From NCBI RefSeq assembly GCF_002909255.1, contig NZ_PIOB01000004.1:372001-436000 (forward strand): a stretch of DNA of 64,000 bases. Reading direction: 5' to 3'. The notes under the pieces are model-generated. The model was not told the DNA's origin. It did no database searches and worked only from the letters and a program-made list of their open reading frames with translations. Position 1 is the stretch's first letter. The number at the start of each line of letters is the position of its first letter. Made by a program: the position numbers and the translations under genes. Positions 56,729 through 64,000 of the stretch are shown one piece after another. The stretch is from Arenibacter hampyeongensis. Its GTDB lineage: Bacteria; Bacteroidota; Bacteroidia; Flavobacteriales; Flavobacteriaceae.

Positions 56729-57811
56729 CTAGTTCCATTTATGATGGGCTAGAAACCTATCAACTCCTCCTATTATATTGTAAAGTTCAAGTTGGTTATT
56801 TATTTCTTCCAACATTCCCATCGCCATTGCACTTCTTTTTCCGGATTGACAAAGCAAATAAATTGGTATCTGGAGGTCCAATTCCTGTATTCGGCCCTTT
56901 AGTTCATCCAAAGGAATATTTACAGCTTTAACCTGTGGCAGGGAAAGGCTTTCAAATTCCGTTACGGTCCTCACATCGATTATCTGAAGAGCTTTGCCGG
57001 CTTTTATCTTTTCCGCAATTTCCTCCACACTTATGCCAGCAGTTGCTTCACATAGTTCTGCTCCATAGGATTTTTGAAGTTCTTGCAACATTAGATTTCC
57101 TGGTTGAAGACTAAATGTAATGGTTTGATAGGATTGATTCAATCCATTGAACAACAGTAGTTTACCATTTAGTATTTCACCAATGCCTGCGACTATTTTT
57201 ACAGCCTCCAAAGCCTGAAGATTTCCTACAATACCTGGAATTACGCCCAAGACCCCATTTTCGTTGCAATTTGGTATCTCTTTTTGCGTAGGCATGTTGG
57301 GAAACAAACATCTATAGGTTGGGCCGCCTTGGTAATTAAAAACGCTGAGCTGTCCTTCAAAGCCTTGTATGGCACCGGAAACAAATGGCTTTTTTAGGAT
57401 CACACAAGCATCATTTATCAAATAGCGCGTTGGAAAATTATCGGAGCCATCCACAATAACATCAAATTGGGAAATAATTTCCAAGGCATTGTGTCTAGTG
57501 AGAAAGGTATCAAATGTTTTAAATTGGGTATTGGAATTCTGTGCTCTCAATCGTTCCAAAACAACCTCTATTTTTGATCTTCCCAAATCCTTTTCCGTAT
57601 ACAACACTTGCCGTTGAAGATTGGTGATTTCAATAATATCCTGCTCCACGATACCTATTGTACCTACTCCCATTGCATTCAGATACAGTAGGGCAGGAAT
57701 TCCCAATCCGCCCGCACCAATCACCAAAATACTGCTGTCCTTCAGCTTGTGTTGGGCTTCGGCTCCAAAATCTTTTAAAATAGTCTGTCTCTGGTATCTC
57801 TTGAAGTTCAT
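56729..57811 (-). CDS. moeB: MoeB/ThiF-type adenylyltransferase fused to a rhodanese domain
   Basis: 360 residues. Residues ~1-240 form the E1-like domain (GAGGLGIPALLYLNAMGVGTIGIVEQD, DGSDNFPTRYLINDACV, and PNCNENGVLGVIPGI), which adenylates the MoaD C-terminal Gly-Gly. Residues ~265-360 are a rhodanese with the active-site Cys in LLCQSGKRS, providing sulfur. The YRCLFP segment has only one Cys where MoeB has a Cys-x-x-Cys zinc site, and the second pair is not seen, so the zinc is probably lost. Confidence 0.9.
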   Translation of the reverse strand: MNFKRYQRQTILKDFGAEAQHKLKDSSILVIGAGGLGIPALLYLNAMGVGTIGIVEQDIIEITNLQRQVLYTEKDLGRSKIEVVLERLRAQNSNTQFKTFDTFLTRHNALEIISQFDVIVDGSDNFPTRYLINDACVILKKPFVSGAIQGFEGQLSVFNYQGGPTYRCLFPNMPTQKEIPNCNENGVLGVIPGIVGNLQALEAVKIVAGIGEILNGKLLLFNGLNQSYQTITFSLQPGNLMLQELQKSYGAELCEATAGISVEEIAEKIKAGKALQIIDVRTVTEFESLSLPQVKAVNIPLDELKGRIQELDLQIPIYLLCQSGKRSAMAMGMLEEINNQLELYNIIGGVDRFLAHHKWN

Positions 57812-57861
57812 TTACAAATAACTATCCAACTTTAATATTTTCTGTAGTCCGCGGGATTTCC

Positions 57862-58455
57862 CTAATTGGGGGCTAATCTCAGCAATACCTTTTCATAATC
57901 TTCCTTAAAGTTTGCGTTCCATAATACTTCTTCATTCTCAGGAAATACCAACTTAATATCTTCATTGATCAAAAATTTACGCGGACAGGTACCTAGCCCG
58001 TTTTCCAAATAATCCAATGATTTTTGTAGCCCGGAAGGTTCCCAAATGGCACATAAAGGTTCTGGCAAACCACTCTCCTTTGTAGCAAAGGCGGTAGCCA
58101 ATTTGGACGGATTTCGTAAGTCGATCAATTGTTCAAGGGCATCCTGGTCCATTAGCGGAAGATCGCAGGCCAAAACCAACCAAGCCACATTGGGATTAAA
58201 ATTGTGGGCACTTAAAAGGCCGTTGTAGGGCCCTTTAAATTTGTTTTGATCAATAATTAGATTGTGATCGGAAGAGAATTCCGAGGCCTGTTCCTCTCTA
58301 ATGCTCATATAGGTAATATCGCATACCTGCTGCAAGAGTGTGTAAAGGTATTCGCGCTGTGCTACGCCATGATATTTTATTAAACCCTTGTCTGTTCCCA
58401 TTCTGGTACTTTTTCCACCGGTAAGTACTAGACCATATATTTTAGTGGAGCTCAT
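57862..58455 (-). CDS. mobA: Molybdenum cofactor guanylyltransferase MobA-like protein
   Basis: 197 residues, near the length of MobA. LTGGKSTRMGTDKGLIKY is the GTP-binding signature and VLACDLPLMD the metal-binding Asp site. It belongs to the MobA group, which makes the guanine dinucleotide form, although the enzyme in this operon should use the cytosine form. It might serve other enzymes, or both may act. It lies 50 bases before moeB. Confidence 0.85.
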   Translation of the reverse strand: MSSTKIYGLVLTGGKSTRMGTDKGLIKYHGVAQREYLYTLLQQVCDITYMSIREEQASEFSSDHNLIIDQNKFKGPYNGLLSAHNFNPNVAWLVLACDLPLMDQDALEQLIDLRNPSKLATAFATKESGLPEPLCAIWEPSGLQKSLDYLENGLGTCPRKFLINEDIKLVFPENEEVLWNANFKEDYEKVLLRLAPN

Positions 58456-58520
58456 TTTTTGTAGTTAAATTATCTCGGTTCTGCCACAAATTACAATTAT
58501 TCAGGGTATAGCAGAATGAT

Positions 58521-59504
58521 TTATCCGCCTATGGAGGTCATTGAATTTTCAAATATTCCATCATATTTCTCCTGTTCCTCAAACCCCGTTTTGGATCTAC
58601 TACCAATGGCGTTTAGAATATGTTCCTTAATTTTTTCTTCGGCATTCCCCCCACGCATCACTTCCCTAAGATTCATTCTTGGTTTACCGTACAGGCAGGT
58701 TATTACATCACCTGTGGCAGATATCCTTAACCGATTGCAGCTGCCGCAAAAGGTCCTGGTGAAGGAGGGTATTAGGCCAAAAGTACCTTTGTGCCCCTTT
58801 ATTTTGTAATTGATGGATGTAGATGTTTTGGGAGATTCCAACTTGGTAATATCAGAATATTCCGATTGGATATGGCTCAATATCTTTTTATAGTCCCATG
58901 CAATGGTACTGAAAGATTTACTACCGCCATTGAATGGCATTTCTTCCAAAAAACGTACGGATACCGGATAATGCTTCATCACCTCGAGTATTGGTATAAT
59001 ATCCTGGGTATTCTGATTTTCGAGCGCAATAAAATTAATACGGACATTGAAACCTTCGGCAATCAATTTCACCAAATTGTTATAAACGGTCTCATATTGA
59101 TTTCGTCTTGTGATCCGTTCAAAAGTTTCCTTGTCAATGGCATCGAGGCTAACATTGATATTTTTAATTCCCAAAGATTTTAATTCCTTGATATGCGGAC
59201 CGATCAGCGTAGCATTCGTTGTAATGGAAATATCTTTTAGCCCTTCTAAATTGGAAAGTTTGCGCAATAAAATCATCAGGTCCTTCCTAACAAAAGGTTC
59301 GCCGCCTGTAATCCGAATTTTGTCTATTCCCTGCCCTACCATGATTTCACTCAATTTGCAAAGCTCATCTATGGTAAATAGGGAGTCTTTTTGAGCAAAA
59401 TTTATCCCTTCGGAAGGCATACAATAGTTGCAACGCAGATTACAGCGGTCGGTTACCGCCAAACGCAAATAATTTATTTTTCTATTGTGATTGTCTATCA
59501 GCAT
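58521..59504 (-). CDS. moaA: GTP 3',8-cyclase MoaA
   Basis: 327 residues of the radical-SAM enzyme that begins Moco synthesis. The N-terminal 4Fe-4S site is CNLRCNYC, the C-terminal cluster that binds the substrate is CGSCNRLRISATGDVITC, and the protein ends TSIGG with the Gly-Gly tail needed for activity. GGEPFVRKD binds SAM. It starts 111 bases after moaD, with a palindrome between them. Its partner moaC is absent from this window. Confidence 0.96.
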   Translation of the reverse strand: MLIDNHNRKINYLRLAVTDRCNLRCNYCMPSEGINFAQKDSLFTIDELCKLSEIMVGQGIDKIRITGGEPFVRKDLMILLRKLSNLEGLKDISITTNATLIGPHIKELKSLGIKNINVSLDAIDKETFERITRRNQYETVYNNLVKLIAEGFNVRINFIALENQNTQDIIPILEVMKHYPVSVRFLEEMPFNGGSKSFSTIAWDYKKILSHIQSEYSDITKLESPKTSTSINYKIKGHKGTFGLIPSFTRTFCGSCNRLRISATGDVITCLYGKPRMNLREVMRGGNAEEKIKEHILNAIGSRSKTGFEEQEKYDGIFENSMTSIGG

Positions 59505-59518
59505 TTTTCCTCTTTTTT

Positions 59519-59533
59519 ACTCACTAAGTGAGT
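59519..59533. promoter_or_regulatory. Palindrome in the moaD-moaA gap
   Basis: ACTCACT A AGTGAGT lies 15 bases upstream of the moaA start. On the minus strand an A-run follows, so it is not a terminator. It may be an operator or the start of a structured leader of moaA. Confidence 0.3.
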
Positions 59534-59615
59534 TTTGAATACTCCGACGTTTGTGTCGAAATGTTATCAGTAGTTTCCTTCCGATGGCTCATGGGTTTGC
59601 CCTGAGGTAATTGAT

Positions 59616-59870
59616 TTATCCGCCACTTACTGGTGGAATTAGTGCAATTTCATCAAAATTATCGATTATGGTGTCATCATTTGCATAAGAATTGTTTACT
59701 GCGACGGCCAAAGATGATAATTTTTTCAGCTCGGGGTACATTTTGCCCAAATATTCTTTTAGCTCTTTAACGGTCTTGGTTTTTTTTATTCCAAATTCAC
59801 TTGAGCTTGGCATGGACAATGTTGAGCTACCAATAATGTCCTTTGTAACACCAAAAAGTAATATTGTCAT
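59616..59870 (-). CDS. moaD: Molybdopterin synthase small subunit MoaD
   Basis: 84 residues with a ubiquitin-like fold and the C-terminal Gly-Gly of MoaD (ALIPPVSGG), which is thiocarboxylated and transfers sulfur to precursor Z. VKELKEYLGKMYPEL and LAVAVNNSYANDD are typical. It starts two bases after the iorB-like stop. Its partner MoaE is not in this window. Confidence 0.9.
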   Translation of the reverse strand: MTILLFGVTKDIIGSSTLSMPSSSEFGIKKTKTVKELKEYLGKMYPELKKLSSLAVAVNNSYANDDTIIDNFDEIALIPPVSGG

Positions 59871-59872
59871 AC

Positions 59873-62101
59873 TTATCCTATTATAGGTTTAGTCGGGACT
59901 TGCATAAGTTCCGGGAATTTTGAAAATGGCTGTTGGGTAAATCTATTGCCGGTAGCTGCTTTTAGGGCATTGGCAACAGCTGCACCTGCAGGTGGCAATG
60001 TTGGTTCGCCCAATCCCGTTGGCGCTATTTCATTTTGTATGAGATGTGATTCCACGACAGGAATTTCTCCCATCCGGATCAAACGGTATTTGTCATAATT
60101 CTGTGACTGTGGCTTCCCTTCCATAAAAGTGAGATCTCCGTACATGGCATGGCCTACTCCATCTATAACTCCACCTTCTATTTGATTTTTGGCACCCAAG
60201 GGATTTACAACTATACCGCAATCTACCACGCAGGTAACTTTTTTTACGACAGGCACCCCGTTTTCAATTTCCACATCGGCAACTTCCGCTACATGTGAAT
60301 TATGGCAATAATAGGCGGCAAAACCTTGGAAGACTCCATCCTCTTTTTTGCCCCAACCTGATTTGTCCACTGCAACTTTGATTACATTTTGCATACGTTC
60401 AGGTGAATATTGGATACGCTCGTCCGTGCTGCCTTTAACTTTTTCCAATAAATCCAAACGCAGCTGAATGCGATCCACCTCCATAATCTCCGCCAGTTCA
60501 TCGAAGAAACTTTGTTCGGCAAAGGCCAAAAAATTGGTATAGGGCGCTCTCCAGGCTCCAGTGGTAATATTACTTTGATAATTGGCGACATCCACTTGGT
60601 AATTCTCAATGGCACCTGCAGGGAAGAAATTAGGTATTAATCCATACATATTTCCACCAATGGCTGCCTCCTTCAAATGGTAGGCAGTTACATGGCCGTC
60701 TTTTATGGCCGCTTTAATTCTATATTTTATAGCTGGGCGATAGGTACCGGCAGTCATGTCATCTTCACGGGAAAATACCAGTTTGACCGGTTTTCTTATA
60801 AGGTCGGCAATTTCCGCCGCCTCATAGACAAAATCCCCATAAAGTCGCCTTCCAAATCCTCCACCCATTCGGGTCATTTCCAAATGAACGTCCTTAACGT
60901 CCCTTCCCAGCATGCCAGCTACTGCGGTAGCTGCAAATTCCGGTGTTTGTACAGGCCCTACCAAATGGATCTTTTCATCTGTAATATTGGCGAAAAAATT
61001 CATAGGTTCCATACAATTATGGGGCAGGAAAGGCGATTCATAGGTGCGTTCCAATGTTTTATCGGCCTTGGCAAAGGCTATGTTGATATCTCCGTCCTTT
61101 CTCAAGGTCTTAAATTCCTTTCCATCCAACAATCCAATTAATTGCTTATCCTGAAATTCGGTGCTTTCCAAAACAGAGCCATTGACCCATTGGGCCGAAA
61201 TTGCTTCCTTGCCTTTAAGGGCCTCCCAAGTAGTTTTGGCAATGACCACTACTTTATCACTCTTGCCCATGGCCACTGTCCAGTTGCCTATACCCTCCTT
61301 TGAAAGTTCCTTAGCCTTTTCGCCTATTCTAATTACATCGATAACACCGGGCATGGCTTTTGCTTTGGTATCGTCATAGGAATCCAATATTTGACCAAAG
61401 GCGGGTGGTCTCAAAACACAGGCATATACCATACCGTCCACCTTGTAATCCAACCCAAAAAGGGGTTTACCTGTGACTATCTTGTCTATATCCACATTTT
61501 GGGCGTCGGTGCCAATAATCTTGAAATTCTTTGGTTCCTTGAGGGTTACACTTTCCGGAACTTCCATGATTGCTGCCTCCTTTACTACATCACCATATCC
61601 GAGGGTTTCTCCTTTGGCATTGCTGATTACACCTTCAGAAGTAGTGCATTCAGAGGGGGCTACTCCCCATTTGGCTGCCGCGGCATTTACCAACATTTGA
61701 CGGGCCGTTGCCCCTGTCTGTCTTAGGGGCTCCCAACCAAGTCGGATCGACTGGCTTCCACCGGCAAGCTGTCTGGTATAATTTTCAGTGTCCAAAATTC
61801 CTTGTTGCACATAAACCTTATCCCAAGCAACATCCAATTCTTCGGCTATAAGCATGGGCATAGCTGTTTTTACGCCTTGCCCAATTTCAGGGTTTGGCGA
61901 ATAAATGGTTACCGCACCATTATCTGCAATTTTTATAAAGGCATTGAAATCATTAAAATTTAACTGGGAAATATCTACAGGTGGCTGCACCTTGGGCTTA
62001 CAGGCCGTGAAAAGATTAAAACCAATAAGTAGCCCACCACTTGCAAGTGATGAAGTCCTAATAAATGACCTTCTGTTAAACGTTATTGATGATGTTGACA
62101 T
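59873..62101 (-). CDS. iorB: Molybdenum hydroxylase large subunit (IorB type) with Tat signal
   Basis: 742 residues. The N-terminus has a twin-arginine signal (FNRRSFIRTSSLASGG...), so the enzyme is exported with its cofactor. The Moco-binding domain has MTRMGGGFGRRLYGDFVYEA (the G-G-G-F-G motif that holds the dinucleotide), GTYRPAIKYR, GAWRAPYTN and GEPTLPPAGAAVANAL; the last region carries the active-site Glu of hydroxylases. This is the isoquinoline-oxidoreductase/aldehyde-oxidase type. The substrate is unknown. It follows the 2Fe-2S subunit. Confidence 0.92.
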   Translation of the reverse strand: MSTSSITFNRRSFIRTSSLASGGLLIGFNLFTACKPKVQPPVDISQLNFNDFNAFIKIADNGAVTIYSPNPEIGQGVKTAMPMLIAEELDVAWDKVYVQQGILDTENYTRQLAGGSQSIRLGWEPLRQTGATARQMLVNAAAAKWGVAPSECTTSEGVISNAKGETLGYGDVVKEAAIMEVPESVTLKEPKNFKIIGTDAQNVDIDKIVTGKPLFGLDYKVDGMVYACVLRPPAFGQILDSYDDTKAKAMPGVIDVIRIGEKAKELSKEGIGNWTVAMGKSDKVVVIAKTTWEALKGKEAISAQWVNGSVLESTEFQDKQLIGLLDGKEFKTLRKDGDINIAFAKADKTLERTYESPFLPHNCMEPMNFFANITDEKIHLVGPVQTPEFAATAVAGMLGRDVKDVHLEMTRMGGGFGRRLYGDFVYEAAEIADLIRKPVKLVFSREDDMTAGTYRPAIKYRIKAAIKDGHVTAYHLKEAAIGGNMYGLIPNFFPAGAIENYQVDVANYQSNITTGAWRAPYTNFLAFAEQSFFDELAEIMEVDRIQLRLDLLEKVKGSTDERIQYSPERMQNVIKVAVDKSGWGKKEDGVFQGFAAYYCHNSHVAEVADVEIENGVPVVKKVTCVVDCGIVVNPLGAKNQIEGGVIDGVGHAMYGDLTFMEGKPQSQNYDKYRLIRMGEIPVVESHLIQNEIAPTGLGEPTLPPAGAAVANALKAATGNRFTQQPFSKFPELMQVPTKPIIG

Positions 62102-62191
62102 AATTTTAGTTTTTTTATCCCCAATATTTTAAGGATGTATTTTTTTTATGGTAAGCGAATACGGTAGCCTTAATACCAGCATGGGAACGGA

Positions 62192-62653
62192 TTACCCTAA
62201 TTTGGTAGCCGCAATTTCAACAGCCCTATGGATTCTTGTATAGGAAGCACATCGGCATATATTACCGTGCATAGCGGTTTTTATTTCGTCAGAAGTGGGA
62301 TTTGGATTTTTGTCCAAAAATGCAGAAGCGGTCATTATTTGTCCAGTTTGGCAATATCCGCATTGTGGCACATCTACTTCCTTCCAGGCCATTTGTACCG
62401 GATGGCTGCCATCTTCCGAAAGTCCTTCAATTGTAGTGATTTCCTGTACGCCCACTGAGGCTATAGGTAAAGAACAACTTCTTACTGCAGTGCCCCCTAT
62501 ATGAACGGTGCATGCACCGCATTGGGCAATTCCGCAGCCATATTTTGTTCCAACCAAATCCAAATGATCACGTAACACCCATAATAAAGGCGTGTCTTCC
62601 GCAACATCTACACTTTTGGAAATTCCATTAACTTTGATGTCATATTTTGGCAT
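62192..62653 (-). CDS. iorA: 2Fe-2S subunit of the molybdenum hydroxylase (IorA type)
   Basis: 153 residues. The first cluster is CGIAQCGACTVHIGG with a following Cys, the second CGYCQTGQIM with GNICRCASYTRI, the standard two 2Fe-2S pattern of the small subunits of xanthine-dehydrogenase-like enzymes. It has no signal peptide, so it is probably carried across the membrane with the Tat-signalled large subunit. It is the first gene of the operon; 90 bases separate it from iorB. Confidence 0.94.
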   Translation of the reverse strand: MPKYDIKVNGISKSVDVAEDTPLLWVLRDHLDLVGTKYGCGIAQCGACTVHIGGTAVRSCSLPIASVGVQEITTIEGLSEDGSHPVQMAWKEVDVPQCGYCQTGQIMTASAFLDKNPNPTSDEIKTAMHGNICRCASYTRIHRAVEIAATKLG

Positions 62654-62834
62654 AGTCGATGTTTTTAAATTGAATTAAGTTATACCCTACAAGTTATCAA
62701 ATTTAGGGCAAGAATGAATTAATTTAACAGTTTGTTAAGGGGATATTTCACACCTATTTTACTGCCTATCACTTATGAATGGAAACTTTAAAGGCCGGTG
62801 CATAATGCATCTATTTTTAGTCAATAAAATTAAA

Positions 62835-63545
62835 TCAAAGAGCGCTCTTGTCCAAATAACAATCCACATTGGGATGCAACCATAAAAAGGAACCTGGCAA
62901 TGAGGTGGTAATTTCCTTGCTCAACAACTTCTTTATGACCTTCTTTTTGTCCGGTCCTGTTAAGAGGAGAATAATCCTTTTGGATTTTAAAATATTGGAC
63001 ATCCCCAATGTTAACCCATAGGTTGGCTTGGTCTTCATATTATTGGCCATGGGATGTTTAAGGGAGGACTTGCTCAAATCTGCAATGTGGCAATCCGGGT
63101 ATAATATTTTGGAAGGTTCGTTAAATCCTATATGGCCATTTTTGCCCAAACCTAGAATACAAATGTCTATAGGACCGTGTTCCTGAATTTCGTTTTCCAT
63201 GCGATCACATTCCTTTTTAGCATCGGTAGGGCTGCTGTCGAAAGAAATATAATGGCTTTTAGGGATTTGAAGGGGGTCCAAAAGATTCTTTTGAAGATAA
63301 TACTCAGATGTATTGGGATAATCCCCGTGGGTTCCACCCCATTCATCCAATTTTATGATCTTTATTTCCTTAAAAATGTTCGGGGAGCTTTTATAGGATT
63401 CAACCAATTTTTCATATAGCCTAGTGGGTGAATTCCCAGTGGCGGTGCAAATCAGCTGCTGCGGCTTGTCCCTCAACTGGGACAGTACGGAATCAGTGGC
63501 CATTTGGCTCATGTTTTCATAATCTGCACAATAATGTATATTCAT
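62835..63545 (-). CDS. Glucosamine/galactosamine-6-phosphate isomerase family protein
   Basis: 236 residues of the NagB/AgaI family. KLDEWGGTHGDYPNTSEYYL and LGLGKNGHIGFNEPS contain the active-site Asp and the N-G-H-I-G-F-N-E-P motif of sugar-phosphate deaminases. The shortness (236, as in galactosamine-6-phosphate isomerase AgaI) and the divergent C-terminus suggest the AgaI type. It would convert an amino-sugar phosphate to a ketose phosphate and ammonia. It is transcribed alone. Confidence 0.85.
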   Translation of the reverse strand: MNIHYCADYENMSQMATDSVLSQLRDKPQQLICTATGNSPTRLYEKLVESYKSSPNIFKEIKIIKLDEWGGTHGDYPNTSEYYLQKNLLDPLQIPKSHYISFDSSPTDAKKECDRMENEIQEHGPIDICILGLGKNGHIGFNEPSKILYPDCHIADLSKSSLKHPMANNMKTKPTYGLTLGMSNILKSKRIILLLTGPDKKKVIKKLLSKEITTSLPGSFLWLHPNVDCYLDKSAL

Positions 63546-63891
63546 AGCAAGTCCAAGCTTTATCTTCCGAAGGGTTATGTAAAATACAAAAATTAAATGT
63601 TCGGCACAGTGTAGCAGTAAAGTTTTCAGCCCTTTTATTTTAAAGCGCTTTAGGTAATATAGTGGCCCAGATGATAAATCCTATTATAATCACCTAATAA
63701 TCAGAGGACATGCCTATTATTTGTTCGACTCCCAATGTTTTGATTAAGGCTTAATTTTTTTATAGCCTTAATGCTATTAAAGGCTGCAGAAAAATTGTGA
63801 ATAAAGTCTTTAACAAATATTAACATACATTTTAAACATTAATATAATTTTAAATAGTTTTGAGCGTTCTGCTTGTTGAACGTTAAAAATT
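63546..63891. other. Promoter-containing region between the isomerase and a lipoprotein gene
   Basis: 346 AT-rich bases between divergent genes; no ORF or repeat recognised. Contains the -7 element listed separately. Confidence 0.4.
63855..63862 (+). promoter_or_regulatory. -7 element (TAGTTTTG) before the terminal lipoprotein
   Basis: TAGTTTTG matches TAnnTTTG and is 30 bases before the ATG at 63892. No TTG -33 box was seen. Confidence 0.4.
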
Positions 63892-64000
63892 ATGAAAATG
63901 AAATTATATACTAGAATGGCGGCTATATGCTTTGGCATTGCCTTATTTGTGTCATGCGGAAATGCGGATGATGATGTTAAATATGGTTTAAATACTGGAG
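63892..64000 (+). CDS. Lipoprotein, N-terminal part
   Basis: 36 codons to the window end. MKMKLYTRMAAICFGIALF and VSCGNADDD form a lipoprotein signal with the lipobox Cys followed by Gly-Asn-Ala-Asp-Asp, suiting surface export in Flavobacteriaceae. The remainder is outside the window; function unknown. Confidence 0.65.
   Translation, partial: MKMKLYTRMAAICFGIALFVSCGNADDDVKYGLNTG

Overview
The window looks like chromosomal DNA of a marine-type member of the Flavobacteriaceae (Bacteroidota). The signs are a low-to-moderate GC content, A-rich leaders without clear Shine-Dalgarno sites, TAnnTTTG-like promoter cores, many lipoproteins whose lipobox cysteine is followed by Ser/Asp (surface-export style), a TonB-dependent receptor with a carboxypeptidase-like N-terminal domain, and a short 286-residue RpoD-type sigma factor. 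I see no rRNA, tRNA, CRISPR array, intact insertion sequence or prophage.

Layout. Positions 1-12 kb hold mixed metabolic and exported genes: a truncated zinc-type dehydrogenase, a RidA homologue, a Tat-exported Gfo/Idh oxidoreductase, an MFS transporter, a BACON/propeller lipoprotein, two AraC regulators, a nitroreductase, a CotH-family lipoprotein and a DUF5367-DUF1772-NmrA cluster. Positions 12-25 kb hold a CHMI-like tautomerase, small unknowns, a GNAT enzyme, a fatty acid desaturase next to a cold-shock protein, an alcohol dehydrogenase, a transglutaminase-like lipoprotein, an M13 peptidase, a Tat-exported amine oxidase paired with a cytochrome c, and a probable second RpoD-type sigma factor. 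Positions 25-34 kb hold small exported proteins, a decayed gene, a 734-residue unknown exported protein, and a TenI/ThiE-like plus FadH pair.

Positions 34-40 kb hold the most unusual gene, an isolated 1856-residue protein without a signal peptide. Its body is GC-rich; its AT-rich C-terminal tip has an Ig-like module and a zincin-type HExxH domain. This resembles a polymorphic-toxin or effector layout. It is followed by a perfect terminator and then non-coding DNA with short inverted repeats. Positions 40-52 kb hold a lipoprotein with four CHRD domains, a coiled-coil protein, a lipoprotein, a metallophosphoesterase, RecQ, an intergenic cluster of degenerate repeats, a TonB receptor with a histidine-rich exported protein (probably metal acquisition), and an unlisted 46-codon gene.

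Positions 52.9-62.7 kb form one minus-strand operon of ten genes. It combines the two subunits of a Tat-exported molybdenum hydroxylase (IorA/IorB type) with moaD, moaA, mobA, a moeB-rhodanese fusion, moeA, xdhC and mocA, so the enzyme is encoded with most of the machinery that makes, cytidylates and inserts its cofactor. A YdjC/ChbG-like deacetylase sits inside the operon, and moaC and moaE are absent from the window. The window ends with an AgaI/NagB-type sugar-phosphate isomerase and the first 36 codons of a lipoprotein.
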